Assembly (NCBI RefSeq): GCF_003788585.1
Contig: NZ_AYKG01000068.1
Coordinates: forward strand, 1-64,000
Reading direction: 5' to 3'
From: Salinisphaera japonica YTM-1
GTDB lineage: Bacteria > Pseudomonadota > Gammaproteobacteria > Nevskiales > Salinisphaeraceae
DNA: 64,000 bases
Shown one piece after another: positions 45,514 to 54,567 of the stretch (position 1 is its first letter; each line of letters starts with the position of its first letter). Below the pieces are notes generated by a model. That model saw only the letters and a list, made by a program, of their open reading frames with translations. It was not told the DNA's origin and did not search any database. The translations under genes were made by a program, and so were the position numbers.

Positions 45514-46033
45514 CCGAACGCTGTCATGGGTCTTGATCGCGAGCGTGGCGCCCCTGGCGTCGGCCCAGGCCGGGCTCACCGTGATCGGCGACCACGGCGG
45601 ACAATCGGCGCGTGCCTACTACGCCCCGATCGCCGGGGCCGGCATCGATGAACAACACGCCTACAGCGCGCGCGCCGAAGCCATGAGCCGCGGCCCCGTC
45701 AAAGAAGCGGATCTATTGCCGGTCCAATCGAATCGACTCACGCCCGGCGCGGTAACCGCCCGCAAGCTCACGCTCCCGTCCGGGATGACGCCGTTTTTTA
45801 TTATCGGTGCGGACCGGATGTCGTTGCGCTGGATCAAACAGCGCGCCGCCCGCCTGCGCGATCTGCACGCCGTGGGCCTCGTGGTCAACGTCGGGTCCGC
45901 CGCTCAATTGACGCAGTTGCGCGCGGTCGGCGGCGGCCTGGTGATGCGACCCGTGGCTGGCAACGACATCGCCCGGCGGCTGGATCTGGCCCATTACCCC
46001 GTGCTCATCACACCCAAAGGAATTCAGCAATGA
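45500..46033 (+). CDS. ICE protein, PFL_4695 family
   Basis: A 177-aa exported protein (signal peptide to 'ASAQA'). Matches the family with 'GLTVIGDHGGQSARAYYAPI', 'LTLPSGMTPFFIIGADRMSLRWI' and 'LVVNVGSAAQLTQLRAV'. Function unknown; always found between the transglycosylase and TraD genes. Confidence 0.85.
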   Translation: MGLTSRTLSWVLIASVAPLASAQAGLTVIGDHGGQSARAYYAPIAGAGIDEQHAYSARAEAMSRGPVKEADLLPVQSNRLTPGAVTARKLTLPSGMTPFFIIGADRMSLRWIKQRAARLRDLHAVGLVVNVGSAAQLTQLRAVGGGLVMRPVAGNDIARRLDLAHYPVLITPKGIQQ

Positions 46034-46590
46034 GCCAACACGCGAGACAACCCATCGATCTGTACCGCGTTTATCACCATGACGCCGAGGCGGCGACACG
46101 GTTTCTCGGCGACGTTGTCGACATCGTCGACCGCGTCGAGCAAACACTGGGTTATGAGGGCCTGTCATCGGCCGCGCTGCAATGGGAGACCGCCGATCTG
46201 TATGCCCTGCAGCGGCTCGCCCTGCGCTATGCCGAAACCGCGCTCGACAAGAGCGACTGGATCACCCTGCATCGTTATGTCGCCCAACTGGCGGTGGCCG
46301 ACGGCGCCCAGAGTCCATGGCCATGGCAGGCCATGGATCTGATGGGTTTCGCGCTATCCGACTACCTGGCGGATCGTCCCGCTGCCGGCGATCCGCTGTT
46401 GCACGAGATCGTCGCTGTCACCCGTCAGGGCGCGGCTGACGCGATCCATGACGTGTATCGGCGCTCTCGTTGCAATCTCTATGACGCGATCCGCAGCGAC
46501 CGGGCACAAGACGGGATGCTGGATGATCTGTGTGAGACGGTCATCGCCCGCCGGCCCAATCGAGCCACCGAGACCCCGGCGGGGACCTGA
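46030..46590 (+). CDS. Unknown ICE protein between PFL_4695 and TraD
   Basis: 186 aa, soluble, helical, no signal peptide. Contains 'ADLYALQRLALRYAETALDKSDW' and 'MDLMGFALSDYLADR'. No family recognised; the position is that usually held by a poorly conserved PFL_4696-type gene. It overlaps its upstream neighbour by 4 bp and touches traD, so it belongs to the transfer operon. Confidence 0.6.
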   Translation: MSQHARQPIDLYRVYHHDAEAATRFLGDVVDIVDRVEQTLGYEGLSSAALQWETADLYALQRLALRYAETALDKSDWITLHRYVAQLAVADGAQSPWPWQAMDLMGFALSDYLADRPAAGDPLLHEIVAVTRQGAADAIHDVYRRSRCNLYDAIRSDRAQDGMLDDLCETVIARRPNRATETPAGT

Positions 46591-48812
46591 TGGCTTCGTC
46601 GCACCCCATCGAAGCCAATCTCCGGCCGGCGGTCGAGATCTATACGGCCTATGCCTGCGGTCTCTGTGCGTTTGCCTGCGTGGTCTCGCCCTGGATGCTG
46701 GCGCTCGCCCCGAGCGTGGGCTATGGCATGGCCGCTGCTTTTGGGGTCTTCGGCGGCCATCGGTTCATCCAGGCCTGGCGGATCGTGCGCTATCGGCGCG
46801 GTATGCGCCGTCTGCCGCGTTTCGCGGTGTCATCGCGTCAGATCCCCGTCAGCAAGCGTTATCTGTGGATCGGCCGGGGATTTGAGTGGCAGGTTCAGCA
46901 CACCCGCCGTCTTTATGAATCCCAACAGCCGGAAGCACAACAGTTTCTACGCCCGAGTCGGATGTATCGCACGGCCCGCGCCCTCGAGGCGCCGCTCGAA
47001 CGCCGGCATCTGACCTGGTTCGTGGATGCGCTGCGCGCCGATACGATCTTCAATCCCGTCCGTCCGCTGCCACCCGTGGGTGGGAATCCGGTCTTACACG
47101 CCGTCGAGCCGAACGAGACCGACATTTACATGCCGCTGGCCGATCGAGGCGGGCATACCCTGGTCCAGGGTACGACCGGTGTCGGCAAGACCCGGCTGGC
47201 CGAAGTATTTGTGACCCAGGACATCCGCCGCCAGATCCATGGCGGCGAGGTCGTAATCGTCATCGACCCCAAGGGCGATGCCGATCTGATGAAACGGATG
47301 TATGTCGAGGCCCAGCGCGCCGGCCGGCTCGACGCGTTCCGCGTGTTCCATCTCGGCTATCCGGAGGTCTCGGCCCGTTACAACGCCGTCGGCCGCTTCG
47401 GCCGGATCTCGGAAGTAGCCACGCGCCTGTCCGGCCAGCTGTCCGGCGAAGGCAACTCCGCGGCCTTTCGCGAGTTCGCTTGGCGCTTCGTGAATATCGT
47501 CGCCCGTGCCCGGCACGCGCTCGGGTACCGGCCCACCTACGAACAGATTCTGGCCGACGTGGTGGCGATCGACGAGCTCATGATCGAGTACGGCAGGCAT
47601 GCCCTGCCCGCGGTCGACGAAACAGCCTGGCAACAGATCATCGAGATCGAAGGCGGGCTCAACGAAAAGAAAGTCCCCCGCAACATGCAGGGCCGGAATT
47701 ATCGCGTGGTCGCGATCGAGATCTATCTGCAGCGCAACAAGGTCGCCGATCCGGTTCTCGCGGGCTTGAGATCCGCGGTGCGCTACGACAAGACCTATTT
47801 CGACAAGATCGTGGCCTCGCTGTTGCCGCTGTTGGAAAAACTGACCACCGGCAAGACCGCCGAGCTCCTGTCGCCGGACTACAACGACATCGACGACGAG
47901 CGGCCGATATTCGACTGGCGCCAGGTCATCCGCCAGCGCGGCGTCGTCTACGTCGGACTCGACGCGTTGTCTGATTTCGAGGTCGCCCAGGCCGTGGGCA
48001 ATTCCATGTTCGCGGACCTGGTCTCGGTGGCCGGTGATATCTACAAGCGCGGCGTCGACGACGGCCTGCCGGGTGCCGATCCCGACAGCAAGCCGACCAT
48101 CAATCTGCACTGCGACGAATTCAACGAGCTCATCGGCGACGAGTTCATTCCGCTCATGAACAAAGGCCGTGGTGCCGGCATCCAGATCACCGCCTATACC
48201 CAGACCCTGTCCGACATCGAAGCAAGGCTGGGTAACGCGCCCAAGGCGCGCCAGGTTATCGGCAACTTCAACAACGTCATCATGCTGCGCGTGCGCGAGG
48301 AAACCACGGCCCAGCTGCTCACGCGTCAGCTCCATCAAGTCATGGTCAGCCAGCGAATGCTGGTCTCGATGGCGTCGGATAACTCCGATGTCGACACCGA
48401 TACCGATTTTTCCTCAAGCGGGGGCGATCGCGTGTCGACCCAACAAGTCCCGATGCTCGAGCCGTCCGACATCATCAGATTGCCCAAAGGCCAGGCGTTT
48501 GCACTACTCGACGGCGGCACGCCATTCAAGATCCGGATGCCGCTGCCCAAAGCCGAGGACTCGGCCGAATTACCGGCCGATCTGTCCGAGATCGCCGAGC
48601 GCATGCGCGCGCGCTATCAGACCGCCGATCACTGGTGGGCCGACGTCGCGCCGCCGCCGATCACCATCGACAACACATCGTCCGGGCCCGCACCGGCACC
48701 GGCTGCCGCGGACAGCCCACCCGAGGTAGCCCGTCCGGCGGCATCCCAGGTCAGCGCGTGGGCTGGCGACGACATCCATGACGCCGCGCTCGATATCGAC
48801 GACGAGGATTGA
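46590..48812 (+). CDS. traD: Conjugative coupling factor TraD (SXT/TOL subfamily)
   Basis: Type IV coupling protein ATPase that delivers the relaxosome to the channel. The 740-aa protein has two N-terminal membrane helices (~12-60), Walker A 'VQGTTGVGKTRLAE' (~194), Walker B-like 'INLHCDEFNELIGDEF', 'NKGRGAGIQITAYTQTLSDIE' and an acidic disordered tail. Confidence 0.92.
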   Translation: MASSHPIEANLRPAVEIYTAYACGLCAFACVVSPWMLALAPSVGYGMAAAFGVFGGHRFIQAWRIVRYRRGMRRLPRFAVSSRQIPVSKRYLWIGRGFEWQVQHTRRLYESQQPEAQQFLRPSRMYRTARALEAPLERRHLTWFVDALRADTIFNPVRPLPPVGGNPVLHAVEPNETDIYMPLADRGGHTLVQGTTGVGKTRLAEVFVTQDIRRQIHGGEVVIVIDPKGDADLMKRMYVEAQRAGRLDAFRVFHLGYPEVSARYNAVGRFGRISEVATRLSGQLSGEGNSAAFREFAWRFVNIVARARHALGYRPTYEQILADVVAIDELMIEYGRHALPAVDETAWQQIIEIEGGLNEKKVPRNMQGRNYRVVAIEIYLQRNKVADPVLAGLRSAVRYDKTYFDKIVASLLPLLEKLTTGKTAELLSPDYNDIDDERPIFDWRQVIRQRGVVYVGLDALSDFEVAQAVGNSMFADLVSVAGDIYKRGVDDGLPGADPDSKPTINLHCDEFNELIGDEFIPLMNKGRGAGIQITAYTQTLSDIEARLGNAPKARQVIGNFNNVIMLRVREETTAQLLTRQLHQVMVSQRMLVSMASDNSDVDTDTDFSSSGGDRVSTQQVPMLEPSDIIRLPKGQAFALLDGGTPFKIRMPLPKAEDSAELPADLSEIAERMRARYQTADHWWADVAPPPITIDNTSSGPAPAPAAADSPPEVARPAASQVSAWAGDDIHDAALDIDDED

Positions 48813-49513
48813 TGATGACCACGTCCCGTGAGTCCCATCCGGCGAAAAAACGCCCGACCTGGTTCGGTTGGGCGGTCGGGTTGCCCTTCCGGATCGTCGC
48901 TGTGGTCGTGGTCTCGATCCTGACCTCGATCGCGGTCGAATGGGTCGGGATCTATGGCGGCTGGTGGGCCCAGCCGGGCGCGGGCCACGCCCAGGGGGTG
49001 CTCACCCACGAGCTCGGCTGGATCGATACCCAGTTCACCCGATCGCTGATTTTCTCCCATCCGGTCGAGATGGCCCGCACGGTCATCACCACGGTCTACG
49101 ACGCGGTGTTTGTCTGGACCGGCATCGCGCCTTGGTTAGGCGCGCACACGAGTAGCGGCGGCGTCTCGCAGACGATCGCCACCTACGGCCAAGCCGGCAT
49201 CGATGTGTCGCTCGTGGTCCTGGTGCGTGTTTTCATTCTCACACTCACTGTGCCCCTGTTCGTGATGGCCGCGGCCGTCGGCATCGTCGACGGTTTGGTC
49301 CGGCGCGACCTGCGCAAGTTCGGGGCCGGCCGCGAGTCGGCGTTCATCTATCACCACGCGAAACGACTGACCGGCCCGGTGTTCATCCTCGGTTGGCTCA
49401 TCTATCTGTCCGTGCCGTTCTCGGTCAATCCGAACACGTTTCTCGTGCCGTGCGCGGCCCTGTTCGGCCTGCTGATATCGGTGACGACCGGCTCGTTCAA
49501 GAAATATCTCTAG
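48812..49513 (+). CDS. ICE membrane protein, PFL_4697 family
   Basis: A 233-aa inner-membrane protein with about four helices ('IVAVVVVSILTSIAVEWVGIYGG', 'VSLVVLVRVFILTLTVPLF', 'VFILGWLIYLSVPFSV', 'CAALFGLLISVTTG') and 'ESAFIYHHAKR'. It overlaps the traD stop (TGATG). Confidence 0.85.
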   Translation: MMTTSRESHPAKKRPTWFGWAVGLPFRIVAVVVVSILTSIAVEWVGIYGGWWAQPGAGHAQGVLTHELGWIDTQFTRSLIFSHPVEMARTVITTVYDAVFVWTGIAPWLGAHTSSGGVSQTIATYGQAGIDVSLVVLVRVFILTLTVPLFVMAAAVGIVDGLVRRDLRKFGAGRESAFIYHHAKRLTGPVFILGWLIYLSVPFSVNPNTFLVPCAALFGLLISVTTGSFKKYL

Positions 49514-49646
49514 GCCGGTCATGACGGCGTTTGGCGGCCCCGGAAAAATTACGACAACCGCGCGCGGAATTTTTCCGCACACCGCGCGAGTGCTTTGTAA
49601 CGATGCGCTCGACGCTTTGCCATCGACATCGAACGAGGCCGACGAC

Positions 49647-50015
49647 GTGACTGATCGCAACCGATCCAGAATACGGCTTGCTCTGACTGCTGCACTGACG
49701 CTCGGTGTGATGGCGCCGGCCAGTCTGTTTCAGGCCGCAAGCGCGGCCGAGCCGCGCGATCCGATCCAGCGCGAGGACATCGCGCTGATCGAAAAACAGT
49801 TGCAGCGCATTGATTGGGTCATCAACCGCCTAGCTGCGCGACAGGATCAACAGTCCGGTCGGCGCGTGATTCTCGATGTCGACCGGTTGCGCTCGGATGT
49901 GAATGACATCCGTAACGGCCTGCGCGCGTATCTCGCCCCGCCGCGGCTGCCGCCGCGACAGCCGGCGCCGCTGTCCGGGCAATACCTGGCCCGGCATTCC
50001 GGGGCGAACCCGTGA
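49647..50015 (+). CDS. RAQPRD-family ICE protein
   Basis: 122 aa starting at GTG, with 'GAACGAGG' 8 bp upstream. Signal peptide, then 'AAEPRDPIQREDIALIEKQL' and 'RLRSDVNDIRNGLRAYL'. The start was moved inward from an in-frame ATG 42 codons earlier because the signal peptide begins here. Small periplasmic component of the transfer operon. Confidence 0.82.
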   Translation: MTDRNRSRIRLALTAALTLGVMAPASLFQAASAAEPRDPIQREDIALIEKQLQRIDWVINRLAARQDQQSGRRVILDVDRLRSDVNDIRNGLRAYLAPPRLPPRQPAPLSGQYLARHSGANP

Positions 50016-50245
50016 GCCCGACCGCGGCCTTCGACAACGCCGCCGGCGGTTCGACATCGACCATCGCGGTAATCGCGGTCGGCGTAATCGCCACCGCCGT
50101 CTTGCTCTGGGCCGGCTGGGCCCTGTTGTCGGTGTATCTCGGCTGGGCACGAACCCGCGTTGATACGCCCATCGCACAGCGCGCCGTGGTGCGCATCGTC
50201 GCGCTGACCCTCGTGATCCTCTGGATCGCGCTTTCCAACCTCTGA
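50012..50245 (+). CDS. ICE membrane protein, PFL_4701 family (DUF3262)
   Basis: 77 aa, GTG start overlapping the previous stop. Two transmembrane helices ('IAVIAVGVIATAVLLWAGWALL' and 'VVRIVALTLVILWIALSNL'), pilin-like in size and layout. Next to the PFL_4702 gene as in all relatives. Confidence 0.85.
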   Translation: MSPTAAFDNAAGGSTSTIAVIAVGVIATAVLLWAGWALLSVYLGWARTRVDTPIAQRAVVRIVALTLVILWIALSNL

Positions 50246-50264
50246 TCTACGGGAGAACCGCATC

Positions 50265-50678
50265 ATGCAACGCATCACCCAGCTCACGGCTTTTTTCCAG
50301 CAACTGGCCCTGGCGCGAACGCTAGGCAACGCCGTATGGCAGGTCCGGCGGCGTCTATCGATCGCGTTTCTGGCGCTGGCCACCCTGCCCCAAGTGGCCC
50401 TGGCCGATCTACCCAGTATCGAGCAACCGAGCAACGGCGGCGGAGGCGGCAGTCTCTACGACAACATCCAGGGCTATCTCGCCGACGCCGCGGTCCTGCT
50501 CGGCCTGATCCTGACCACGGCCGGTTTTCTGGTGGTCGCCGGCAGTGCGCTCGGCAAATTCCGCGAAGCGACCAAGCGCGGTGAATGGGGCGAGTTCATC
50601 ACCGTGGTCGTGGTGGGTGTCGTGCTCGTCGTGATCCTGATCTGGCTCGCCAACAAGGCAGCCGACATTCTGGCGTAA
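50265..50678 (+). CDS. ICE membrane protein, PFL_4702 family (DUF2976)
   Basis: 137 aa: long signal/helix region ending 'PQVALADLPSIEQPS', a Gly-rich spacer, then two helices ('AAVLLGLILTTAGFLVVAGSAL', 'FITVVVVGVVLVVILIWLA'). Possibly the pilin-like subunit of the conjugation apparatus; inferred from size and topology. Confidence 0.86.
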   Translation: MQRITQLTAFFQQLALARTLGNAVWQVRRRLSIAFLALATLPQVALADLPSIEQPSNGGGGGSLYDNIQGYLADAAVLLGLILTTAGFLVVAGSALGKFREATKRGEWGEFITVVVVGVVLVVILIWLANKAADILA

Positions 50679-50691
50679 GTCGCTGACTCTT

Positions 50692-51075
50692 ATGCCAGAT
50701 CAACACACTATCACGTTCGTGCCAACGCGGCTCAACAAGGCCCCGATCGTCTTTCGTGGCATGACGGGCCGCGAGGTCGGCCTGGTGTCGATCGGCGGTC
50801 TTTTGGCCGGCATCCCGCTGGGCCTGATCGGCTGGTGGGCGATCGGCATGATCGCGATGTTGCCGACCGTGATGTTTGGGTTCTCCGGCATCGCGGTCTG
50901 GTTTGGCGGCACCCTCATGCGTCGGTTGCGCCGCGGCCGGCCCGAGACCTGGCTGTATCGCCGCCTGCAGTGGTTCGCGGCCCAGCGCGGTTTCAACAGC
51001 GCCGGCCTGATCATCCGGACCGCGACCTATCGGGCCCGCCGCGATCGCAGTTTTCATACCGGAGATCCCCTGTGA
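50692..51075 (+). CDS. Conjugative transfer region protein, DUF3487/TIGR03750 type
   Basis: 127 aa, VirB3/TraL-like. 'FVPTRLNKAPIVFRGMTGRE', two helices ('LVSIGGLLAGIPLGLIGWWAI' and 'MIAMLPTVMFGFSGIAVWFG'), then a basic cytoplasmic tail. Overlaps the next gene by 4 bp (GTGA). Confidence 0.87.
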   Translation: MPDQHTITFVPTRLNKAPIVFRGMTGREVGLVSIGGLLAGIPLGLIGWWAIGMIAMLPTVMFGFSGIAVWFGGTLMRRLRRGRPETWLYRRLQWFAAQRGFNSAGLIIRTATYRARRDRSFHTGDPL

Positions 51076-51761
51076 GCAAGTTTCGCCACGGCAACGCCTC
51101 CCGCGACGCCCATATCAATTCGCTGCGTGTGATCATCGCGGTGCTGGCGATCCTTTTGTGCGGTGCGGGCTACGGCTGGTATCAGGCCCCGCAGAATCTG
51201 ACCATCCACAATCCGCCGGATCTGCGCTCAGGCTCGACCCGTAAGTGGTGGGAAGTCCCACCCTCCACGGTCTATTCGTTCGGTCTGTATATCTGGCAAC
51301 AGATCAACCACTGGCCCAAGGACGGCAAGGTCGATTACAAGGCCAATCTGCAACGCTATAGCGCCTATTTGACGCCCAGCTGCCAGACCCAGCTCGCCCG
51401 CAACTACCAACGGCGCGTCCATCGCGACGAGCTCGATGATCGCGTGCGCACGCTGCAGGAGATCCCCGGCCACGGCTACCAGCCGGACGACGTCACGATT
51501 CTCGATCGTGATCATTGGGTGATCTCGCTCAACGCCGAAATCAACGAATACCTGCGCGGCACGCCGGTCCGCGATCTGTATATCCGTTATTACCTGCGGG
51601 TCGTGCGCGCCGACGTCGATCCGGAAACCAATCCCTTCGGCCTGCGACTGGATTGCTTTGCCAAGCCGGCGGTGCGCCTGACCTGGCCGCACAAGACACC
51701 GGATTCCGAGACCACCGACATCAGCCCGGCCGAGGCCGGTACCGAGGAGGATGCATCCTGA
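51072..51761 (+). CDS. ICE protein, PFL_4703 family (VirB8/TraE-like)
   Basis: 229 aa, GTG start. One N-terminal helix ('IIAVLAILLCGAGYGWYQA', ~18-37) and a periplasmic domain with 'PPSTVYSFGLYIWQQINHW' and 'DLYIRYYLRVVRADVDPETNPFGLRLDC'. Inner-membrane scaffold of the T4SS. Confidence 0.87.
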   Translation: MSKFRHGNASRDAHINSLRVIIAVLAILLCGAGYGWYQAPQNLTIHNPPDLRSGSTRKWWEVPPSTVYSFGLYIWQQINHWPKDGKVDYKANLQRYSAYLTPSCQTQLARNYQRRVHRDELDDRVRTLQEIPGHGYQPDDVTILDRDHWVISLNAEINEYLRGTPVRDLYIRYYLRVVRADVDPETNPFGLRLDCFAKPAVRLTWPHKTPDSETTDISPAEAGTEEDAS

Positions 51762-52672
51762 TGCAACCCGTCCACTCAATCGATCGCGGCCACTGGCGCG
51801 CGCTGTTGGGCGCGCTCGTGGCAAGCCTGATGGCGGTCACGAGCGCCCACGCGACCGATATCCGCCACTGGAAGCGCGAGCCGATCGACATCAAGCTGCC
51901 GGTCGGCACCGAGCGCATCGTGGTCTTCGGTCATGAAGTCCGCGTCGGCCTGCCGCCCAACATCGCCAATCCCAAGGTTCTGCGCGTGCAGTCGACGGGC
52001 GGCGCGGTGTATCTGAAAGCCAAAAAGCCATTCGATACGCAGCGCGTCCAGGTCCAGGACATGCAAACCGGCCAGATCCTGTTGTTCGATTTGTCGGCCG
52101 TTCCGCAGGCGAGTCACGAGACCGTGAAAATCCAGGTCGATCGTGATTCGACAGCGACCTCCAGCGGTTCCGGCGACTCCGATCAGGCGACAAGCGATTC
52201 AGTGCAGCACAAACCGGTACCGGCCGAGGCGTTTCCCGGCGGCTCGATTCACCAGGGCGCGCCGATACCGGTGGCGCTGGTCCGGCATGCCGCCCAGGCG
52301 TTGTATTCGCCGCAACGGATCGTCGCCGGATCCAACCGCATCCATCGGATCGCGGTTGAACACCGTGGTATCTCCGGGTTGTTGCCGGCTTATCCAGTGG
52401 CCGCCAAACCGCTCGCCGCCTGGCGCGAAGCGCCCTACACGGTGACCGCGATCGAAATCACCAATCGCGATCCCAACCGAACGTTCCGATTGGATCCGCG
52501 CAATCTCGCCGGCGACTTCTACGCGGCCAGTTTCATGCACGACACGGTCGGGCCGGCCGGTCGGCTCGCCGATACCACGACACTGTTCACCGTCACGAAA
52601 AACGGCGCATTGGCCGATGCGTTGACGCCCCCGGCCGGCGACCTGGCAACGGAGGCCGACGATGCAGATTAA
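51761..52672 (+). CDS. ICE protein, PFL_4704 family (TraK/VirB9-like)
   Basis: A 303-aa periplasmic protein (signal peptide to 'SAHAT') with the secretin-N-like strand pattern 'PIDIKLPVGTERIVVFGHEVRVGLPP' and 'YTVTAIEITNRDPNRTFRLDPRNLAGDF'. Forms the outer core with the PFL_4705 protein and the lipoprotein. Starts at TGATG overlapping the previous stop. Confidence 0.87.
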   Translation: MQPVHSIDRGHWRALLGALVASLMAVTSAHATDIRHWKREPIDIKLPVGTERIVVFGHEVRVGLPPNIANPKVLRVQSTGGAVYLKAKKPFDTQRVQVQDMQTGQILLFDLSAVPQASHETVKIQVDRDSTATSSGSGDSDQATSDSVQHKPVPAEAFPGGSIHQGAPIPVALVRHAAQALYSPQRIVAGSNRIHRIAVEHRGISGLLPAYPVAAKPLAAWREAPYTVTAIEITNRDPNRTFRLDPRNLAGDFYAASFMHDTVGPAGRLADTTTLFTVTKNGALADALTPPAGDLATEADDAD

Positions 52673-54107
52673 GTCCAACGCGCTGCTCAAGTTCGGCGTG
52701 CCGGTGCTGGTTGGGATCGGCGTGGTCCTTGGTCTGCGTTCCTGCCTGCACCACGACAGCGACCCATCAACGACAGCCGACACCAGCCAGCCAAAGGCCA
52801 CGCGCCAGCTGACCGAGAGTGAACGCAACATGCTCGGCGTCGAGGCGGACAGTCCCAAGGACACGGTCTCGACGCTCGTTGCCAAATACCAGCAGATGCA
52901 GCAGCAGCTGGAAGACTCGCTGCAGCAATCGGAAAAACTGCGCGAGCAGAACGAACAGCTGGCCGAGGACAAACGCAATATACAGGGCGCCATCAGCAAT
53001 GCCCTGGCCAAGCAGCAATCGGAAAGCCGACATCAGCGCGACTCGCTGGTGGATTCGTTGACTCGCAAGATCTCGAATCTGAAAGCGACGATCGATATCG
53101 GGTCCAACGACGACAACGGACAGAATAATGATATGCCGGTCGGTCTCGGTCTGCACGGCGAGAAACCGGCCGGTACGGCCGGCGGTCTGTCGTGGGTCAA
53201 TCCACTGGAAGTCAGCGCTGCGAATTCGGGTGCGACGGACGGCAACGGTGGATCCGACAACGGCGGCTCGGCGTTTTCGACCGCGTTCGCCTCCGGCAAG
53301 CAGGCCGTGAAGTCAGCCGGCGCGCAGGCCGACCAAGCACTGTCCGGCAACGACAACAAGGCGGCGGCCGGCACGCCGGTCTATACCGTGCCGAAAAACG
53401 CGACCCTGGTGGGCTCTGTGGCCATGACGGCCCTGCTCGGCCGCGTGCCGATCAACGGCTCGGTGACCGATCCCTACCCGTTCAAGGTGGTCATCGGACC
53501 GAAGAACCTGACCGCCAACGGCATCCAGCTGCCCGAGCTCAAGGGCGCGATCGTGTCCGGGACCGCCACCGGCGACTGGACGCTGTCCTGCGTGCGCGGG
53601 AAAGTGAAATCGATCACGTTCGTGTTCGCCGACGGCACGGTACGCACCGTGCCGAAGTCGGATGAGCCCGGCGAAGGCGGCTCGAATGACAGCGACGATG
53701 ACGATATCGGTTATCTGTCCAACCCCCAGGGCGTGCCCTGTGTCGCGGGTACGCGCAAGACCAACGCGCGTTCCTACATTCTGACCAGCCTGCTGCTGTC
53801 GGCCGGTGCGGCCGGCGCCAATGCCTATGCCGGTGGCGAGACCACCACCAGCGTCTCGGGGCTGGGCACCACCACGGGTGTGACCGGCAACGTCGGCAAG
53901 TACATCGCCGGTTCCGCGGCCTCATCGGGTCTGAACGAAGTCCGCCAATGGATCCAGAAGCGCTTCGGCCAGACCTTCGATGCCGTCTATGTCCCGCCGG
54001 GCCAGGCCGTGGCGGTGAACATCGACAAGCAGCTGCCCATCGACTACGAACACCCAGGACGGAAGGTGCATTATGCGCATCCCGCACGCTCGAACGGCCT
54101 CGATTAG
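52662..54107 (+). CDS. ICE protein, PFL_4705 family (TraB/VirB10-like)
   Basis: 481 aa: short N-terminal helix ('FGVPVLVGIGVVLGL'), coiled coil (~70-150), Gly/Ser linker, then the VirB10 beta-barrel domain ('VYTVPKNATLVGSVAMTALLGRVPI', 'GIQLPELKGAIVSGTATGDW') and a VirB10-like end ('YVPPGQAVAVNIDKQLPIDY'). Spans the envelope. Confidence 0.88.
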   Translation: MQIKSNALLKFGVPVLVGIGVVLGLRSCLHHDSDPSTTADTSQPKATRQLTESERNMLGVEADSPKDTVSTLVAKYQQMQQQLEDSLQQSEKLREQNEQLAEDKRNIQGAISNALAKQQSESRHQRDSLVDSLTRKISNLKATIDIGSNDDNGQNNDMPVGLGLHGEKPAGTAGGLSWVNPLEVSAANSGATDGNGGSDNGGSAFSTAFASGKQAVKSAGAQADQALSGNDNKAAAGTPVYTVPKNATLVGSVAMTALLGRVPINGSVTDPYPFKVVIGPKNLTANGIQLPELKGAIVSGTATGDWTLSCVRGKVKSITFVFADGTVRTVPKSDEPGEGGSNDSDDDDIGYLSNPQGVPCVAGTRKTNARSYILTSLLLSAGAAGANAYAGGETTTSVSGLGTTTGVTGNVGKYIAGSAASSGLNEVRQWIQKRFGQTFDAVYVPPGQAVAVNIDKQLPIDYEHPGRKVHYAHPARSNGLD

Positions 54108-54567
54108 CGGGCTCGCATTGGCCGCGGCCCTGGCCGTGTCCGGATGCGCGACCTCGCAGGATGAACTGTTACCGACCAATGGCACGACCATGGCCGGGAT
54201 CTGGCAGCGCGCAACCATCGGCAGCGGTGTGACGCGCCGTGCCGGCGACAGCGACGGTGATCACACCACCGATCTGCAGCATGCCCGATCGGCGCTGCGC
54301 CGGCCAGTTGCGCCGGCGAATCTGATCGCCGAGCGCAGCGCCTATACGCGCACCGCGGCCAACGAGATCCACAGCCAGTTTTCGCGCCTGCCGAATCCGG
54401 ATCTGACGCTCTATATCTTCCCGCATTTGTCGGGCGGAACCAGTGAACAAGTGCCGATACCCGGCTATACGACGATCTTTCCACTGTATGACCGGCCGCA
54501 CTATGGCCAGCCCGGCGAGCGCACCGCTTATCAGCCGGTGACCGACCCTGGGAGCGCCGCGCGATGA
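54073..54567 (+). CDS. Conjugative transfer region lipoprotein (TIGR03751 type)
   Basis: A 164-aa VirB7-like lipoprotein with lipobox 'LAVSGC', then 'DLTLYIFPHLSGGTSEQVPIPGY' and 'TTIFPLYDRPHYGQPGE'. It overlaps the VirB10-like gene by 35 bp in another frame and the TraC-like gene by 4 bp. Confidence 0.87.
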   Translation: MRIPHARTASISGLALAAALAVSGCATSQDELLPTNGTTMAGIWQRATIGSGVTRRAGDSDGDHTTDLQHARSALRRPVAPANLIAERSAYTRTAANEIHSQFSRLPNPDLTLYIFPHLSGGTSEQVPIPGYTTIFPLYDRPHYGQPGERTAYQPVTDPGSAAR